A DNA stretch of 55,223 nt from Flavobacteriia bacterium (GCA_016183815.1 JACPDW010000027.1:1-55223), one strand, 5' to 3'. Positions 1-7,936 are shown, counted from the first letter of the stretch. Numbers and translations: made by a program. The notes: generated by a model not told the origin, from the letters alone.

Positions 1-1557
1 ATAAACGGTATAGGAGTATTTTACTTTAGCTTCCGTAAATTCTAAACCTGAAGCGGTGTACATGACTGGTTTTTGACGTTCAATCCAAAACAAATCTACC
101 ATTTCCCAAAGGGTAATTTCTGGCGTTTTTGGATTAACAGAATTGAAATACATTTCTAATCTTGGAATGCCTGTTTTGGGATGTGGTGCAGTGTTCCATT
201 TTTCACGCATAGCAACATAACGTTGGATAACTTCATCTTTTGTTGGAAGTTCTTTTTTATTTAGCAAAACAAATTCTGAATTGCCTTTTGCTTTGAGTGT
301 TTTGGTAGTAATGTTTTGACCTGTTGAAATCCAATCTTGGTTCATGAACTGCATTTGAAAACGCCCAAAAATTGATTCAATGGTTTTTGATTTACCGTTG
401 TATGGTTTTGTGCTTACAGAAATATGTGCAATTTTGGAAAGGAAACCAACATTTTCTAGTTTTTTATTACCTGCTTGATTATCGTATTTTATTTCATAAG
501 GTTTATGACCGCTCATTTTTATAGCCATTTTATAAGCATTGTATTGAGCCACAAAATCTTCTGTATCTGAAACGTGATAACCCAGCAACACTTCTGAATA
601 GGTGTCTATGACTTCATACACTTTTGTTGTGCCTATTTTCATTTTACCATCTTTATCTAGATATTGATAAAACAAATTCAGTTTTGTACCATCGGAATAC
701 CATAAAGAATCTCGCATAGATGGAAGCACGGTTTTGTTGGAATAGCCAAATTTTTCTTTTGCCACTGCATCGCCATAACGTTTTCCCCACCAAAGTGGTT
801 TCACATCACCACGGTCTAAATAATTTCGTAAAGTTTCTTCAGCTTCTAATTTTGACCAGTTTTTTTCATCTGCAATATGGTTGTATTCGATTAGCATTTG
901 GCTTAAAGAAGTGCATCTATTCACCTGGTCCATCCAACGAGCTAAAATCCATAATTTTGAAGCTTCAGTCAATTTTTCGGAGTTGGTGTTGCAGAAATTG
1001 CTGTGTATTAATGAAACGTAGCCATCAAGCATGAATTTTTCGTATTTCTCTTGCAATCTTCTTGGGTTTTTAGGCAAATTGTGTGGGTAGATATGAGAAG
1101 GAAGCGTATTGACAATTTCTGAGATTTTCTCCCATTGGTTTTCTTTTCTTCTCTTAGTGATTTTGAATTTTGATATTTGAATGGTTGTGTCTATGGCTTT
1201 GAGAATGCTCGCTTCTAATAGGTATTTCTTTTTTGCTGGTTCTGGAAGTGTTTCTCCATTTCCAAAACGATGAATATTATAAAAATCGATTGCCGCTTGA
1301 TCAAACAAAATTCGATCAATAAATTTTTGATGTTTTGCTTGCTCATACGGATCTCCTACCAGTTTTTTGATTTTCTCTTTTACTTCTGGTCTTAAACTTT
1401 CATATTCTACCAAGGCAAGTCTGCCATTGCCTCCAATTCTAATTGGTTTTGCATAACCACGCTTTCTGTCTGATTTATAGTTAGCATTTGAAATTATGCC
1501 ATTTTCAATAATCCAGTTGCTTTGTACGCAGAGTGTGTTTTGAAAAAATTCGAACAT
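1..1557 (-). CDS. Mu-like DDE transposase, C-terminus cut by window edge
   Basis: The reading frame is open for 519 codons from an ATG at 1557 to base 1, where it leaves the window. It carries a plausible DDE triad: D289 in SDGTKLN, D359 in YDNQAGN and E394 in ESIFGRFQ; the last two are 35 residues apart, as in rve-fold transposases. An N-terminal region of about 280 residues rich in basic and helical segments would bind the element ends. The protein would cut and join the ends of the element during replicative transposition. It lies 17 bases downstream of the HTH gene on the same strand, so the two are probably cotranscribed. Seen: frame and acidic motifs. Inferred: Mu-type mechanism, from the neighbouring repressor and Ner-like gene. 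Confidence 0.8.
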   Translation of the reverse strand, partial: MFEFFQNTLCVQSNWIIENGIISNANYKSDRKRGYAKPIRIGGNGRLALVEYESLRPEVKEKIKKLVGDPYEQAKHQKFIDRILFDQAAIDFYNIHRFGNGETLPEPAKKKYLLEASILKAIDTTIQISKFKITKRRKENQWEKISEIVNTLPSHIYPHNLPKNPRRLQEKYEKFMLDGYVSLIHSNFCNTNSEKLTEASKLWILARWMDQVNRCTSLSQMLIEYNHIADEKNWSKLEAEETLRNYLDRGDVKPLWWGKRYGDAVAKEKFGYSNKTVLPSMRDSLWYSDGTKLNLFYQYLDKDGKMKIGTTKVYEVIDTYSEVLLGYHVSDTEDFVAQYNAYKMAIKMSGHKPYEIKYDNQAGNKKLENVGFLSKIAHISVSTKPYNGKSKTIESIFGRFQMQFMNQDWISTGQNITTKTLKAKGNSEFVLLNKKELPTKDEVIQRYVAMREKWNTAPHPKTGIPRLEMYFNSVNPKTPEITLWEMVDLFWIERQKPVMYTASGLEFTEAKVKYSYTVY

Positions 1558-1574
1558 TTTTGTTAGATTTGTTT

Positions 1575-1781
1575 TTAAATTATTTCTTCCATTGCTGATT
1601 CCATTTCCGCCTTGCGGATTTTAACCAATTCCTCAAAATAAACCTTACACACACTTGTTTCTACTCTGCCATTTACCCAGTTAGAAACCGAACCAATCGT
1701 GATTTTGGCTTTGCGTGCCAAAAGGCGCATGTCTCCATGTCGTAAATACTTTGCCTGTTTTTTTCTTTCTGCTATTAACAT
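1575..1781 (-). CDS. Small HTH DNA-binding protein in the Ner position
   Basis: A 68-residue basic protein with a helix-turn-helix-like segment (LLARKAKITIGSVSNWVNGR) and an acidic helical tail. An upstream in-frame TTG at 1823 lies inside the promoter motif TATATTTG (1828-1821 on this strand), so the ATG at 1781 (MLIAERKK) is preferred. It faces the repressor gene and precedes the transposase, the arrangement of Ner/Cro-type early regulators in Mu-like phages. Its likely role is to limit early transcription from the shared control region; that is inferred from position and the HTH, not from a recognised family signature. Confidence 0.6.
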   Translation of the reverse strand: MLIAERKKQAKYLRHGDMRLLARKAKITIGSVSNWVNGRVETSVCKVYFEELVKIRKAEMESAMEEII

Positions 1782-1820
1782 ATATTTTGTATGTTTGTGT
1801 AAATAATTATATTGTTTCTG

Positions 1821-1879
1821 CAAATATATAAACTTAGTTTCTATTTATGCAAATAAAATATAAACTTATTTTAGATTTA
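1821..1879. promoter_or_regulatory. Divergent promoter region with repeated operator-like sites
   Basis: Two identical 10-mers TATAAACTTA lie at 1827-1836 and 1859-1868, 32 bases apart (about three helical turns). The first sits in a palindrome-like AAACTTAGTTT and abuts the leftward promoter motif TATATTTG (1828-1821). The second precedes a weaker rightward motif TAGATTTA (1872-1879) upstream of the repressor. This fits a lysogeny switch with repressor and Ner-like protein competing for shared sites. The repeats are seen directly; their use as operators is inferred. Confidence 0.45.
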
Positions 1880-1897
1880 TTTTAATTTTTATTGTAT

Positions 1898-2563
1898 ATG
1901 TCTGAATTAGAGAGAATTAAAAAAGTTGTAAATTACTTGATTTATATGGAATTTGCTTCAAATGAAACTGATTTAGCTAATAAATTAGGCTATAAAAAGT
2001 CTTCTTTTTCTCAAATTATGAATGGAAAAGTACCTGTTTCTGATAAATTTATTGATAATTTATTGAAATCAAATTTAAATATAAACAAAGTTTGGATTAA
2101 AACAGGCAAAGGTTCCATGTTCCTGGATCAGCAAGAGGATAAAAAGCCAGAAATTTTACTTCCGAATAAAATAATTCCTTTGTATGATATTGAGGCGGTT
2201 GCAGGCTTATACAATACACCAGTTAGCATAATGGAAGATGATATTATGGCAAAATACATCGTTCCAGACTTTACTATGGCTGAATTTATGGTTAGGGTAA
2301 AAGGTTCTTCAATGTATCCAAAATATAACAGTGGAGACATCATTGCTTGCAAAATGATAAAAGATATTAGTTTGATTCAATGGGGCAAAGTGTATCTTAT
2401 TCATCATTTTGAACAAGGTGCGATGGTTAAACGCTTATTTTCTTCTGAAAAAGAAGCCCATTTCTCTTGTCATTCAGACAATACTAAATATCCTCCATTT
2501 GATGTTAAAATAAATGACCTTACGAATATTGCATTGGTGGTTGGTGTGATAAGGTTGGAGTGA
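1898..2563 (+). CDS. Phage-type repressor with HTH and S24 peptidase domain
   Basis: A 221-residue protein with an N-terminal XRE-type HTH (about residues 5-60, KLGYKKSSFSQIMNG) and a C-terminal LexA/CI-like S24 domain. The serine of the S24 dyad is in GSSMYPKY (S138) and the lysine in MVKRLF (K178); an Ala-Gly pair in EAVAGLY (about 102-103) sits where LexA-family repressors self-cleave. ATG at 1898 is chosen over an in-frame TTG two codons upstream. It is divergent from the HTH/transposase genes and would hold the element silent until DNA damage. Domain assignment is strong; SOS-inducible cleavage is inferred from the retained residues. Confidence 0.85.
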   Translation: MSELERIKKVVNYLIYMEFASNETDLANKLGYKKSSFSQIMNGKVPVSDKFIDNLLKSNLNINKVWIKTGKGSMFLDQQEDKKPEILLPNKIIPLYDIEAVAGLYNTPVSIMEDDIMAKYIVPDFTMAEFMVRVKGSSMYPKYNSGDIIACKMIKDISLIQWGKVYLIHHFEQGAMVKRLFSSEKEAHFSCHSDNTKYPPFDVKINDLTNIALVVGVIRLE

Positions 2564-2603
2564 TGGATTGATGATTGTTGGATATAAATTAAAAAAGTAG
2601 ATT

Positions 2604-2858
2604 ATGCTAAAGGTTAAATTTTTGAAATTAGATGTTTCAAATAATTCACTTAGTGAAGGGTTACTGGTGAAGACAATTAATATTTCTGTAGAAAAAATTG
2701 CAAATGAATTGGAGAAAAAACTAACAAATGAAAGGTGTGATAGTCATCCCGATTTTTTTCAAACAATCATTGTAAAAGCTGATCGAGAAAAAACTGTAAT
2801 AATAGATAAATCAACTTTGTGCTGTGATGATTTCAGGAATAAAAAAACAATTACTTAA
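2604..2858 (+). CDS. Small protein of unknown function, element-encoded
   Basis: An 84-residue soluble protein starting at an ATG 40 bases after the repressor stop, probably cotranscribed with it. It is rich in Lys, Asn, Asp and Ser, with one likely amphipathic helix (VEKIANELEKKLTNE), two adjacent cysteines near the end and no signal peptide. No family is recognised. Its stop codon lies inside an inverted repeat (2854-2877) that may help end transcription. Position between the repressor and the element end suggests a lysogeny accessory gene, without further support. Confidence 0.5.
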   Translation: MLKVKFLKLDVSNNSLSEGLLVKTINISVEKIANELEKKLTNERCDSHPDFFQTIIVKADREKTVIIDKSTLCCDDFRNKKTIT

Positions 2859-2877
2859 TATTGACATCAATATTAAG
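2854..2877. repeat. Perfect 11-bp inverted repeat at convergent gene ends
   Basis: Arms CTTAATATTGA and TCAATATTAAG are separated by two bases and overlap the stop codons of the 84-residue gene (forward) and the broken reverse frame at 2851-3049. There is no T-run, so it is a poor intrinsic terminator as written; it could be a bidirectional transcription block or a protein site. Confidence 0.45.
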
Positions 2878-3010
2878 CTTAAATTCATTGATTCTATTTA
2901 TAACGTCTTCTAATTCAATTATTATTTTTTTTAATTGATCTATATTCGTTTTTATTTCAATGTTTATGTCATTATTATTGGGTTTTCTTTCCTTAATTGA
3001 TGATTTATTG

Positions 3011-3042
3011 ATTGTACGCTTTTTACATTGTACGCTTTTTAC
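3011..3042. repeat. Perfect 16-bp tandem duplication
   Basis: ATTGTACGCTTTTTAC is present twice without interruption (3011-3026 and 3027-3042). A related third copy, ATTGTACGTTA, lies at 3064-3074. The motif may be a transposase-binding site near the element end, a phase-variable tract within the reverse-strand frame, or both. Confidence 0.8.
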
Positions 3043-3161
3043 TATCCATCTTATTGCAATTAAATTGTACGTTATATTTCTTTATTTAAAGTATAAAGGT
3101 AGGTTTTTTTTTTAATAAGGGGTTTAAGGACTTATTAATTAACTGTTTATGTGCCTTTTTC

Positions 3162-3177
3162 GGGGGTAGTTTCCCCC
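3162..3177. repeat. G5/C5 hairpin in AT-rich DNA
   Basis: Five G (3162-3166), a six-base loop and five C (3173-3177) form a strong small hairpin, conspicuous in such AT-rich DNA. No T-run follows on either strand, so terminator function is doubtful. It lies in the terminal region of the Mu-like element, 80 bases from the 12-bp iterons. Confidence 0.55.
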
Positions 3178-3256
3178 TCTCTATTCATCATTTTTTGACA
3201 CGTAACGCCATTTTAAAAACTACTAAACCGTTTTTTGTGGTCAGTTCAAACCATTC

Positions 3257-3292
3257 AAGTGAACGCCCAACTGAACGCCCAACTGTACGCCC
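3257..3292 (+). repeat. Three 12-bp iterons ending in AACGCCC/TACGCCC
   Basis: Units AAGTGAACGCCC, AACTGAACGCCC and AACTGTACGCCC follow one another exactly, one near-helical turn each. The third carries TGTACG, shared with the 16-bp repeat at 3011 and with 3066 and 3499. Tandem short sites near the end of a transposable element fit transposase or accessory-protein binding; an iteron-type origin is an alternative. Bases 3293-3537 hold further short repeats (two AAAATGATAC copies at 3473 and 3484, several GGTA) but no gene. Confidence 0.6.
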
Positions 3293-3537
3293 AACACAAA
3301 AAAAAGCACAAAATAAGATTATTCAAACAAACGTTTAAATGTTGTTATTTTCATTAAAAAAAGGGTAAATTTGTTAAATAAACAAGCACTAAAAGGCTTA
3401 TTTAATGGGGTTTTAGAGAAAAGAGGTAGTAAAGTGGTAATTTAGGTAAAAAAGAGGGTAAAAAGTGGTAGTAAAATGATACCAAAATGATACTTTTTGT
3501 ACGTTTTGTTTTTGGAGAGGTTTATTGGAGGTGTGGG

Positions 3538-3855
3538 TTAAAGGTAGATAAATAGGGGTTTGTAGAGGTTTTTGAGGATTGTTTTTGACTTCCCTAAATT
3601 TGCTTTGTTTTCATAGATTCTTCCTATGTTTTCACTTGCACTGTGCATATTGTCAAACTCCAATAATATTGCTTTACTTGACCAAACTCCTTTCACAATA
3701 TTTTGATTATAAAACTTAGTCAATAATGGTAATGCTTTATCATCCTGGTTGGAAGATAAAAGAGTCTTAATATCACTAAATTTAACTTTTTGTCCGAAAG
3801 AAGTGAAATTAAATAATAGGAGAAATGTAAAAAGAATTACTTTTGTTTGTTTCAT
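3538..3855 (-). CDS. Small secreted protein of unknown function, possibly truncated
   Basis: A 105-residue protein with a clear signal peptide (MKQTKVILFTFLLLFNFTSFGQ). The mature part has a helical, TPR-like feel (KALPLLTKFYNQN, ENIGRIYENKANLGKSKTILKNLY). The C-terminus ends abruptly at the presumed border of the Mu-like element, so the original gene may have been longer and cut by the insertion. It is the last of a leftward series of secreted genes and has a TTGTCACTTAC motif 5' of its start. Function unknown. Confidence 0.5.
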   Translation of the reverse strand: MKQTKVILFTFLLLFNFTSFGQKVKFSDIKTLLSSNQDDKALPLLTKFYNQNIVKGVWSSKAILLEFDNMHSASENIGRIYENKANLGKSKTILKNLYKPLFIYL

Positions 3856-3901
3856 AATCGAAATGTATTTGTTATTTATTATACAGTCTTAATCACTCCA
3901 A

Positions 3902-3919
3902 AAAGAGAAAGGTAAGTGA
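3902..3919 (-). promoter_or_regulatory. Conserved TTGTCACTTACCTTT motif upstream of secreted gene
   Basis: On the reverse strand this motif lies 47-64 bases before the start at 3855. A near-identical copy lies just before the gene starting at 7458, and a shorter relative (CACTTACCTTT) at 4988-5010 before the gene at 4946. All three precede genes for exported proteins in the same cluster, so it may be a shared control or promoter element. Only the repetition is seen; function is inferred. Confidence 0.3.
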
Positions 3920-3942
3920 CAATTTATTTTTTTAAAAAAAAA

Positions 3943-4212
3943 TTATTTCCAATTGGAAGGTTGCGAATTATATGCGCAATTTTTTGAACAACACACATTA
4001 TATCCGGGGTCTTTTTCATATTGAAATTGTTCTCCTCCAACTGTTGACCAACCATTTCCAGAATAATTAGCTCCGCATTCCGTGCAAGTTCTAGTTTCGT
4101 TTGAGGTTGAACTAGAACCACTTGGAGAAGAAGGTGTCCATCCACACTTCTTCAGGCATTGACCAACTAAGGCAAGTATAATAAGTATAGCTATAATATT
4201 TTTAAATTTCAT
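3943..4212 (-). CDS. Small exported cysteine-rich protein
   Basis: An 89-residue protein with an N-terminal hydrophobic segment (KFKNIIAILIILALVG) that is a signal peptide or membrane anchor; QC follows it, but the lipobox is not canonical. The rest is a Ser/Thr-rich linker and a cysteine-rich part with CTEC and NVCCSKNC, resembling a small metal-binding or disulfide fold. No known family is recognised. It is on the same strand as its neighbours, 71 bases after the 220-residue gene. A longer overlapping frame (3924-4145) is judged a shadow because it lacks a signal peptide. Confidence 0.6.
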   Translation of the reverse strand: MKFKNIIAILIILALVGQCLKKCGWTPSSPSGSSSTSNETRTCTECGANYSGNGWSTVGGEQFQYEKDPGYNVCCSKNCAYNSQPSNWK

Positions 4213-4283
4213 TTGATAATATTAGGTTTATTTTTTTAATTTTAATGATTTATAATTGTACTTATGCTAACTTGTCAAATCTC

Positions 4284-4946
4284 TTAAAGAATTGAATTTA
4301 ATTGGTACTTATTTACAACAGATGACCAAGTTGGCTTTACAGGCAACTCTTTTTCTAGAATTTCACTTTTCACCTCCTTTCCTGTTTCTTCATCAAAATA
4401 TTGACTTTTAGCACTAATTACTTTACCAAGCTCGCTATAAAGAATTGTTTGAAATCTAGAAGTATAAATTCTGATATTATTTTTTAAGTCATAAACATAC
4501 ATTTCCCTTTCCTCCGCTTCTGGGCCATCATTTGAATTTTTATAAATTGAAATGATCTTAAATTCGCCCTTTTCTACATATTTTATTTCAGTAAATAAGA
4601 TTTGACCTTTTTCAGAATATTCATCAAATGAAATTGAAGGATTATTATTAATAAAATTTAGTTTATGATTATCGACTCTTTTATTTGTAATTTCATAATC
4701 TTCATTAGCAGGTAAATGGAAAGTGTCTATGTAAGATTTGAATTTATTAATCCAACATAGAGAACCTAAATTATCTATTTCTTTAGTAAGTCTATCAATT
4801 TCTTCCTTATTGGGATTTTGTGGTTTTGTCGTTGTAGGTTTCTTTGTCGTTGTTGTAGGTTTCTTTGTCGTTGTTGGTTTTTTCGTTTGCCCAAAAGAAA
4901 AGCCAGTTATTAGTACTATAAGAATTGCTGTGGTTATTTTTTTCAT
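4284..4946 (-). CDS. Secreted protein with TKKPTTT repeats
   Basis: A 220-residue protein with a signal peptide (MKKITTAILIVLITGFSFGQ) followed at once by a low-complexity linker of repeated KKPTTT units (about residues 21-44), then a globular part of about 170 residues rich in beta-strand patterns. The linker probably spaces the domain from the membrane and is encoded by a near-repeating DNA tract (4806-4890) that could vary in length. No enzymatic motif is seen. It belongs to the leftward group of exported proteins of unknown function. Confidence 0.65.
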   Translation of the reverse strand: MKKITTAILIVLITGFSFGQTKKPTTTKKPTTTTKKPTTTKPQNPNKEEIDRLTKEIDNLGSLCWINKFKSYIDTFHLPANEDYEITNKRVDNHKLNFINNNPSISFDEYSEKGQILFTEIKYVEKGEFKIISIYKNSNDGPEAEEREMYVYDLKNNIRIYTSRFQTILYSELGKVISAKSQYFDEETGKEVKSEILEKELPVKPTWSSVVNKYQLNSIL

Positions 4947-5017
4947 TTTTAGAATTTTAAGTTTATATTTTGTTTAATCAATTAAGAAATTAAAAGGTAA
5001 GTGTTAAACGTTACACT

Positions 5018-7458
5018 TTATTCAATACCATTTGATGAAATAACATTCAATCTACTATCCAATTCTAAAGAATAATGATCTATATAATTGCCATTGTTTC
5101 CTCTTTGTCCTTCACAATAAATTTTTTTATTCATATAAAAACATTTATCAATAACCCTTGGTTCTTCTGATTTAATTATTTTTTGGGTAAGCAATTCTGC
5201 ATTATTTGAGAACAATAAAAACATAGAATTTGGTAAAATGCAATTTGTGCAACTATTGTTAATTGCTCTACCAAGTGAGTTTACAACTAGGCCTTTATTG
5301 TCTTTGTATTGAAGATAGTTGATAACGATTAGAAATCTGTCATCTATTTGTAAAACACCAGCTAATGTTCCTGTTACTTCATTTTCAATTTGTTTAAATT
5401 CTTTTTCAATTTTACCAGTTTGAAAATTAATTAGTTTAAAAGAAATCGAACCATTTTTGTAGTTAGAATGCTCAACAAATATTAAATTACCATCAGTCAA
5501 ACTTATCATAGTTGAATTGTTTTCTCCTAGTTTTTTTTTGCAGACAACATTCTCCCAAATGAAATTACCAAAATCGTCTACATTTACTATTTTAGTTTCA
5601 CTTTTAGAATTTAAGCATTTAACAATAAAACCGTTTGTTTTTTTGTTTCGAACTATTTCATTTGTCCATTCATTTAAGTTTGCTTCATCATTGTCTTTAG
5701 TTGAAATAGTTTTTAACCACAATACTTTTTTTGATAAATCATTTTGATATGGGTCAATTTTTGCAATGAAAATATCAAAATCCTTTGTATAGTGATTTTT
5801 ATTGACAAAAAAACCAGTAATAAACATCATACTATCTTCGCTATTAGTATAAGTTGCAGTTGTAATATAATTATTGATTAATGCTTCCCCTTCATCATCT
5901 GGATACAATGCATATTCAACATCCAAATCATCTTTTGAATTAATTAATTTGTTAATATTGACACCATAATCACTTAAAATTAAGAGCTTTATTTTTGATA
6001 GAGTATCATTTTTTAACCCTGAATAATATTTATGTTGATTTTCATTATTTCTTTCTACTTTTTCCCACAAACTTTCTACTGATCCAATTTCAATTGTTGA
6101 ATTTGATTTTTGAGAATCTAATTTTCGATTATCAGGGACAAAGCTATATTCTTCGTAATAAATGTAATCATTAACGAAGAGTCTCACTACCTTTCCATCA
6201 TGTAAAGCATATCTTTGAAGGAATAACTTTTCTGAATCATTAATATTTTTTTGAACTTCTTGCAACTTATTTATTTGTACTTGAGCGTCATCTGCATATT
6301 TTGAGTTTGGATAGAACTGAATATACTTTGAATACATTTCCTTGCTATTATGTTTCAAAACATCCAGATACATTAGACTATCTCGAAAATGAATTGCTTC
6401 ATTCAATTGTGGAGAGTTTGGAAATACTTTAATGTATTCATCCCAAGCATTATAATTATTGTCAAATTTTAAAACAATTTTGAAACTATAATTTTGAATA
6501 ACACTGTCTAACTTTTGTTTGTCAAATTCTAAATCCTCTATTTCTTTCAACTTGTATAAATTTTTCAATATATCTTGATGACCATGTTCAAATTGAATTT
6601 TTACTTCTAGAAATATTTTTTCAATTGCTTCATTTGTAAAATTAGACTTAGGGTATTTTTTTAAAAACTCAATTAAACATAAACCATCTTTACATTTTTC
6701 AAAGCTAGATGTTATTTCTTTTTGTTTTAATATTTCGATATTTTCTAAAATTTGAATTTTGTAAATGGAATTCGGATACTTAATTAAATAGTTCTCAAAA
6801 TCAACCCTATTGGTACTCCTTGACAAAACATTATAATCAATTGCTCAATTTTCGCATTTAGTGAATCAGAATATTTAGAATTAGGAAATTCAATGAAAAA
6901 TTTTGAGTACAAGTTCAAATCATTACTTTGTAATATTTCCCTGAAGCGCAATTTCTCATAAATTTGAAGTGCAATATTATAAGATTCAATTCCTTGTGGG
7001 TATTTATTAAGAAATTTTTTCACTTCATCACTTCGTTGATTACTACAATAATTAGCTAGAGAAATTACGGATAAAGAATCTAAATTATTTGTAAAAGTTT
7101 CTTTGCATAAATTGAACTTATCACACAATTTTTGTTGATTTTTTTCATCTAATTTATTGAATTGATCATTTGCAATTTTCATTTGAAAAAATGCACTATC
7201 CACATTGATATTTGTCCTTTCAAAATAAAAAGAGCTTGCATAATATCCTAAGGGTGACTCAGGATAATTTCCTTTTAAATCTTGGCTTAATGTAAAGATT
7301 TTACGAATTGTTATTATAAAATCATTTGTGTTGACCGTTTCTTTTAAATTCTTATCAATCAATTCTTTGACTTTCTTGAATTCTTTTTCCTGACCGATTG
7401 CAATAGTAGGTAATACAAAAATCATCAATATAACTGCTGTTTTTTTAAATTTATGCAT
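5018..7458 (-). pseudogene. Large secreted repeat protein split by a frameshift
   Basis: Two overlapping frames read as one protein: 7458-6784 (signal peptide MHKFKKTAVILMIFVLPTIAIGQ, then helical repeats) and, one base out of phase, 6826-5018. The second lacks an ATG; its first possible start is TTG. Repeats with the phrase FPNS/YPNS (FIEFPNSKYSDS, LIKYPNSIYKIQ, IKVFPNSPQLNE, IQFYPNSKYADD) run across the junction, so the frame was once continuous. Restoring a single missing base near 6830 gives about 813 residues: TPR/Sel1-like repeats in the first 330, then a beta-rich, propeller-like C-terminal half. Either a true mutation, a sequence error or, least likely, programmed frameshifting. Function unknown. 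Confidence 0.65.
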
Positions 7459-7591
7459 TTCAAAATTCATTAAAGATTCTGATTTTGTCAACTAAGAATA
7501 AAAAAAGTAAGTGACAAATTATTTTTTTTCAAAAACAATAATAAATTTGTAACAAACAACCTATTGTAAACAATCAGTTAAAATAAAGTTG

Positions 7592-7848
7592 TTGCAAGTA
7601 AATTTCGGGCATGAAAAAAGAGTTCGAAAAACAGCAATACCAAAAGAAGTAATCGACTTGGGATTGAAGATTGAGAGATTATGATTGAAAAAGAATTCAA
7701 AACAAGAGATATTGCCTATGAATGTGATATAGATGTCGAGAATTTAAGAAAATATTTGAAAGGCAGGCAAGAAATGAAAATTACCACGATGTTGCGGATA
7801 GCAAGAGCATTAGATGTTGAAGTTGGAGAATTATTTGAAAAGAAATAG
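7592..7848 (+). pseudogene. Broken XRE-family HTH regulator
   Basis: Translating 7592-7669 gives NFGHEKRVRKTAIPKEVIDLGLKIERL, then a stop. Shifting one base continues directly into IEKEFKTRDIAYECDIDVENL and KYLKGRQEMKITTMLRIARALDVEVGELFEKK, ending at 7848. Together these read as a typical Bacteroidota XRE regulator (GLKI..LR.EK.FT...), so one base has been lost near 7670. No ATG is present at the 5' end; a TTG at 7592 is the nearest start. It sits next to the VapD module and may have been an old regulator of the accessory region. Bases 7497-7591 hold only the TTGTCACTTAC motif. Confidence 0.6.
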
Positions 7849-7907
7849 AATAAACATTTTAATTCCTAAATTTTAAAAAATTAACCATAAGCAATCAAAA
7901 CTTTATG

Positions 7908-7915
7908 TAACTTTG
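7908..7915 (+). promoter_or_regulatory. Promoter motif TAACTTTG of the VapD module
   Basis: Matches the Bacteroidota -7 consensus TAnnTTTG and lies 21 bases before the first ATG of the two-gene module. No clear TTG is seen at the -33 position. Confidence 0.45.
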
Positions 7916-7936
7916 TTTAAATAAATTGTATTAATC

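Larger units (their letters stand above)
2851..3049 (-). pseudogene. Small coding frame broken by a 16-bp tandem duplication
   Basis: On the reverse strand an ATG at 3049 opens a frame (MDSKKRTM) that stops after eight codons at 3025-3023. The cause is a perfect tandem 16-mer at 3011-3042. If one copy is removed the frame runs on to 2851 as a 60-residue protein: a basic start (KKRTINKSSIKERK) followed by a helical, coiled-coil-like part (NIDQLKKIIIELEDVINRIN). Because 16 is not a multiple of three, copy number decides whether the protein is made. It converges on and overlaps the 84-residue gene by eight bases. No family is recognised; the frame itself is not certain to be a gene. Confidence 0.4.
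1..3537. mobile_element. End of a Mu-like transposable prophage (partial)
   Basis: The gene order mirrors the immunity end of phage Mu: a repressor read toward the element end, a divergent small HTH protein (Ner position), then a DDE transposase read inward and off the left edge. The repressor is followed by a small gene and about 650 bases of repeat-rich DNA (2859-3537) in which the hexamer TGTACG occurs five times (3013, 3029, 3066, 3284, 3499), possibly transposase-binding sites. The right boundary is set at the stop of the first host-like gene (3538) and is only approximate; no terminal inverted repeat or target duplication can be tested because the other end lies outside. The type of element is inferred from synteny and the transposase. 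Confidence 0.6.

Noticed and set aside
720-1034. Forward frame of 104 codons
   Set aside because: It lies wholly inside the reverse-strand transposase, whose frame has catalytic motifs; the forward translation has no recognisable features.
2854-2877. Intrinsic terminator after the 84-residue gene
   Set aside because: The stem is perfect but the loop has two bases and no T-run follows; kept only as an inverted repeat.
3257-3292. CRISPR-like array
   Set aside because: Units are 12 bp and directly adjacent with no spacers; no cas genes are present. VapD resembles Cas2 only in fold.
3924-4145. Reverse frame of 73 codons overlapping the cysteine-rich gene
   Set aside because: Shifted copy of the same DNA without signal peptide; the 89-residue frame is better supported.
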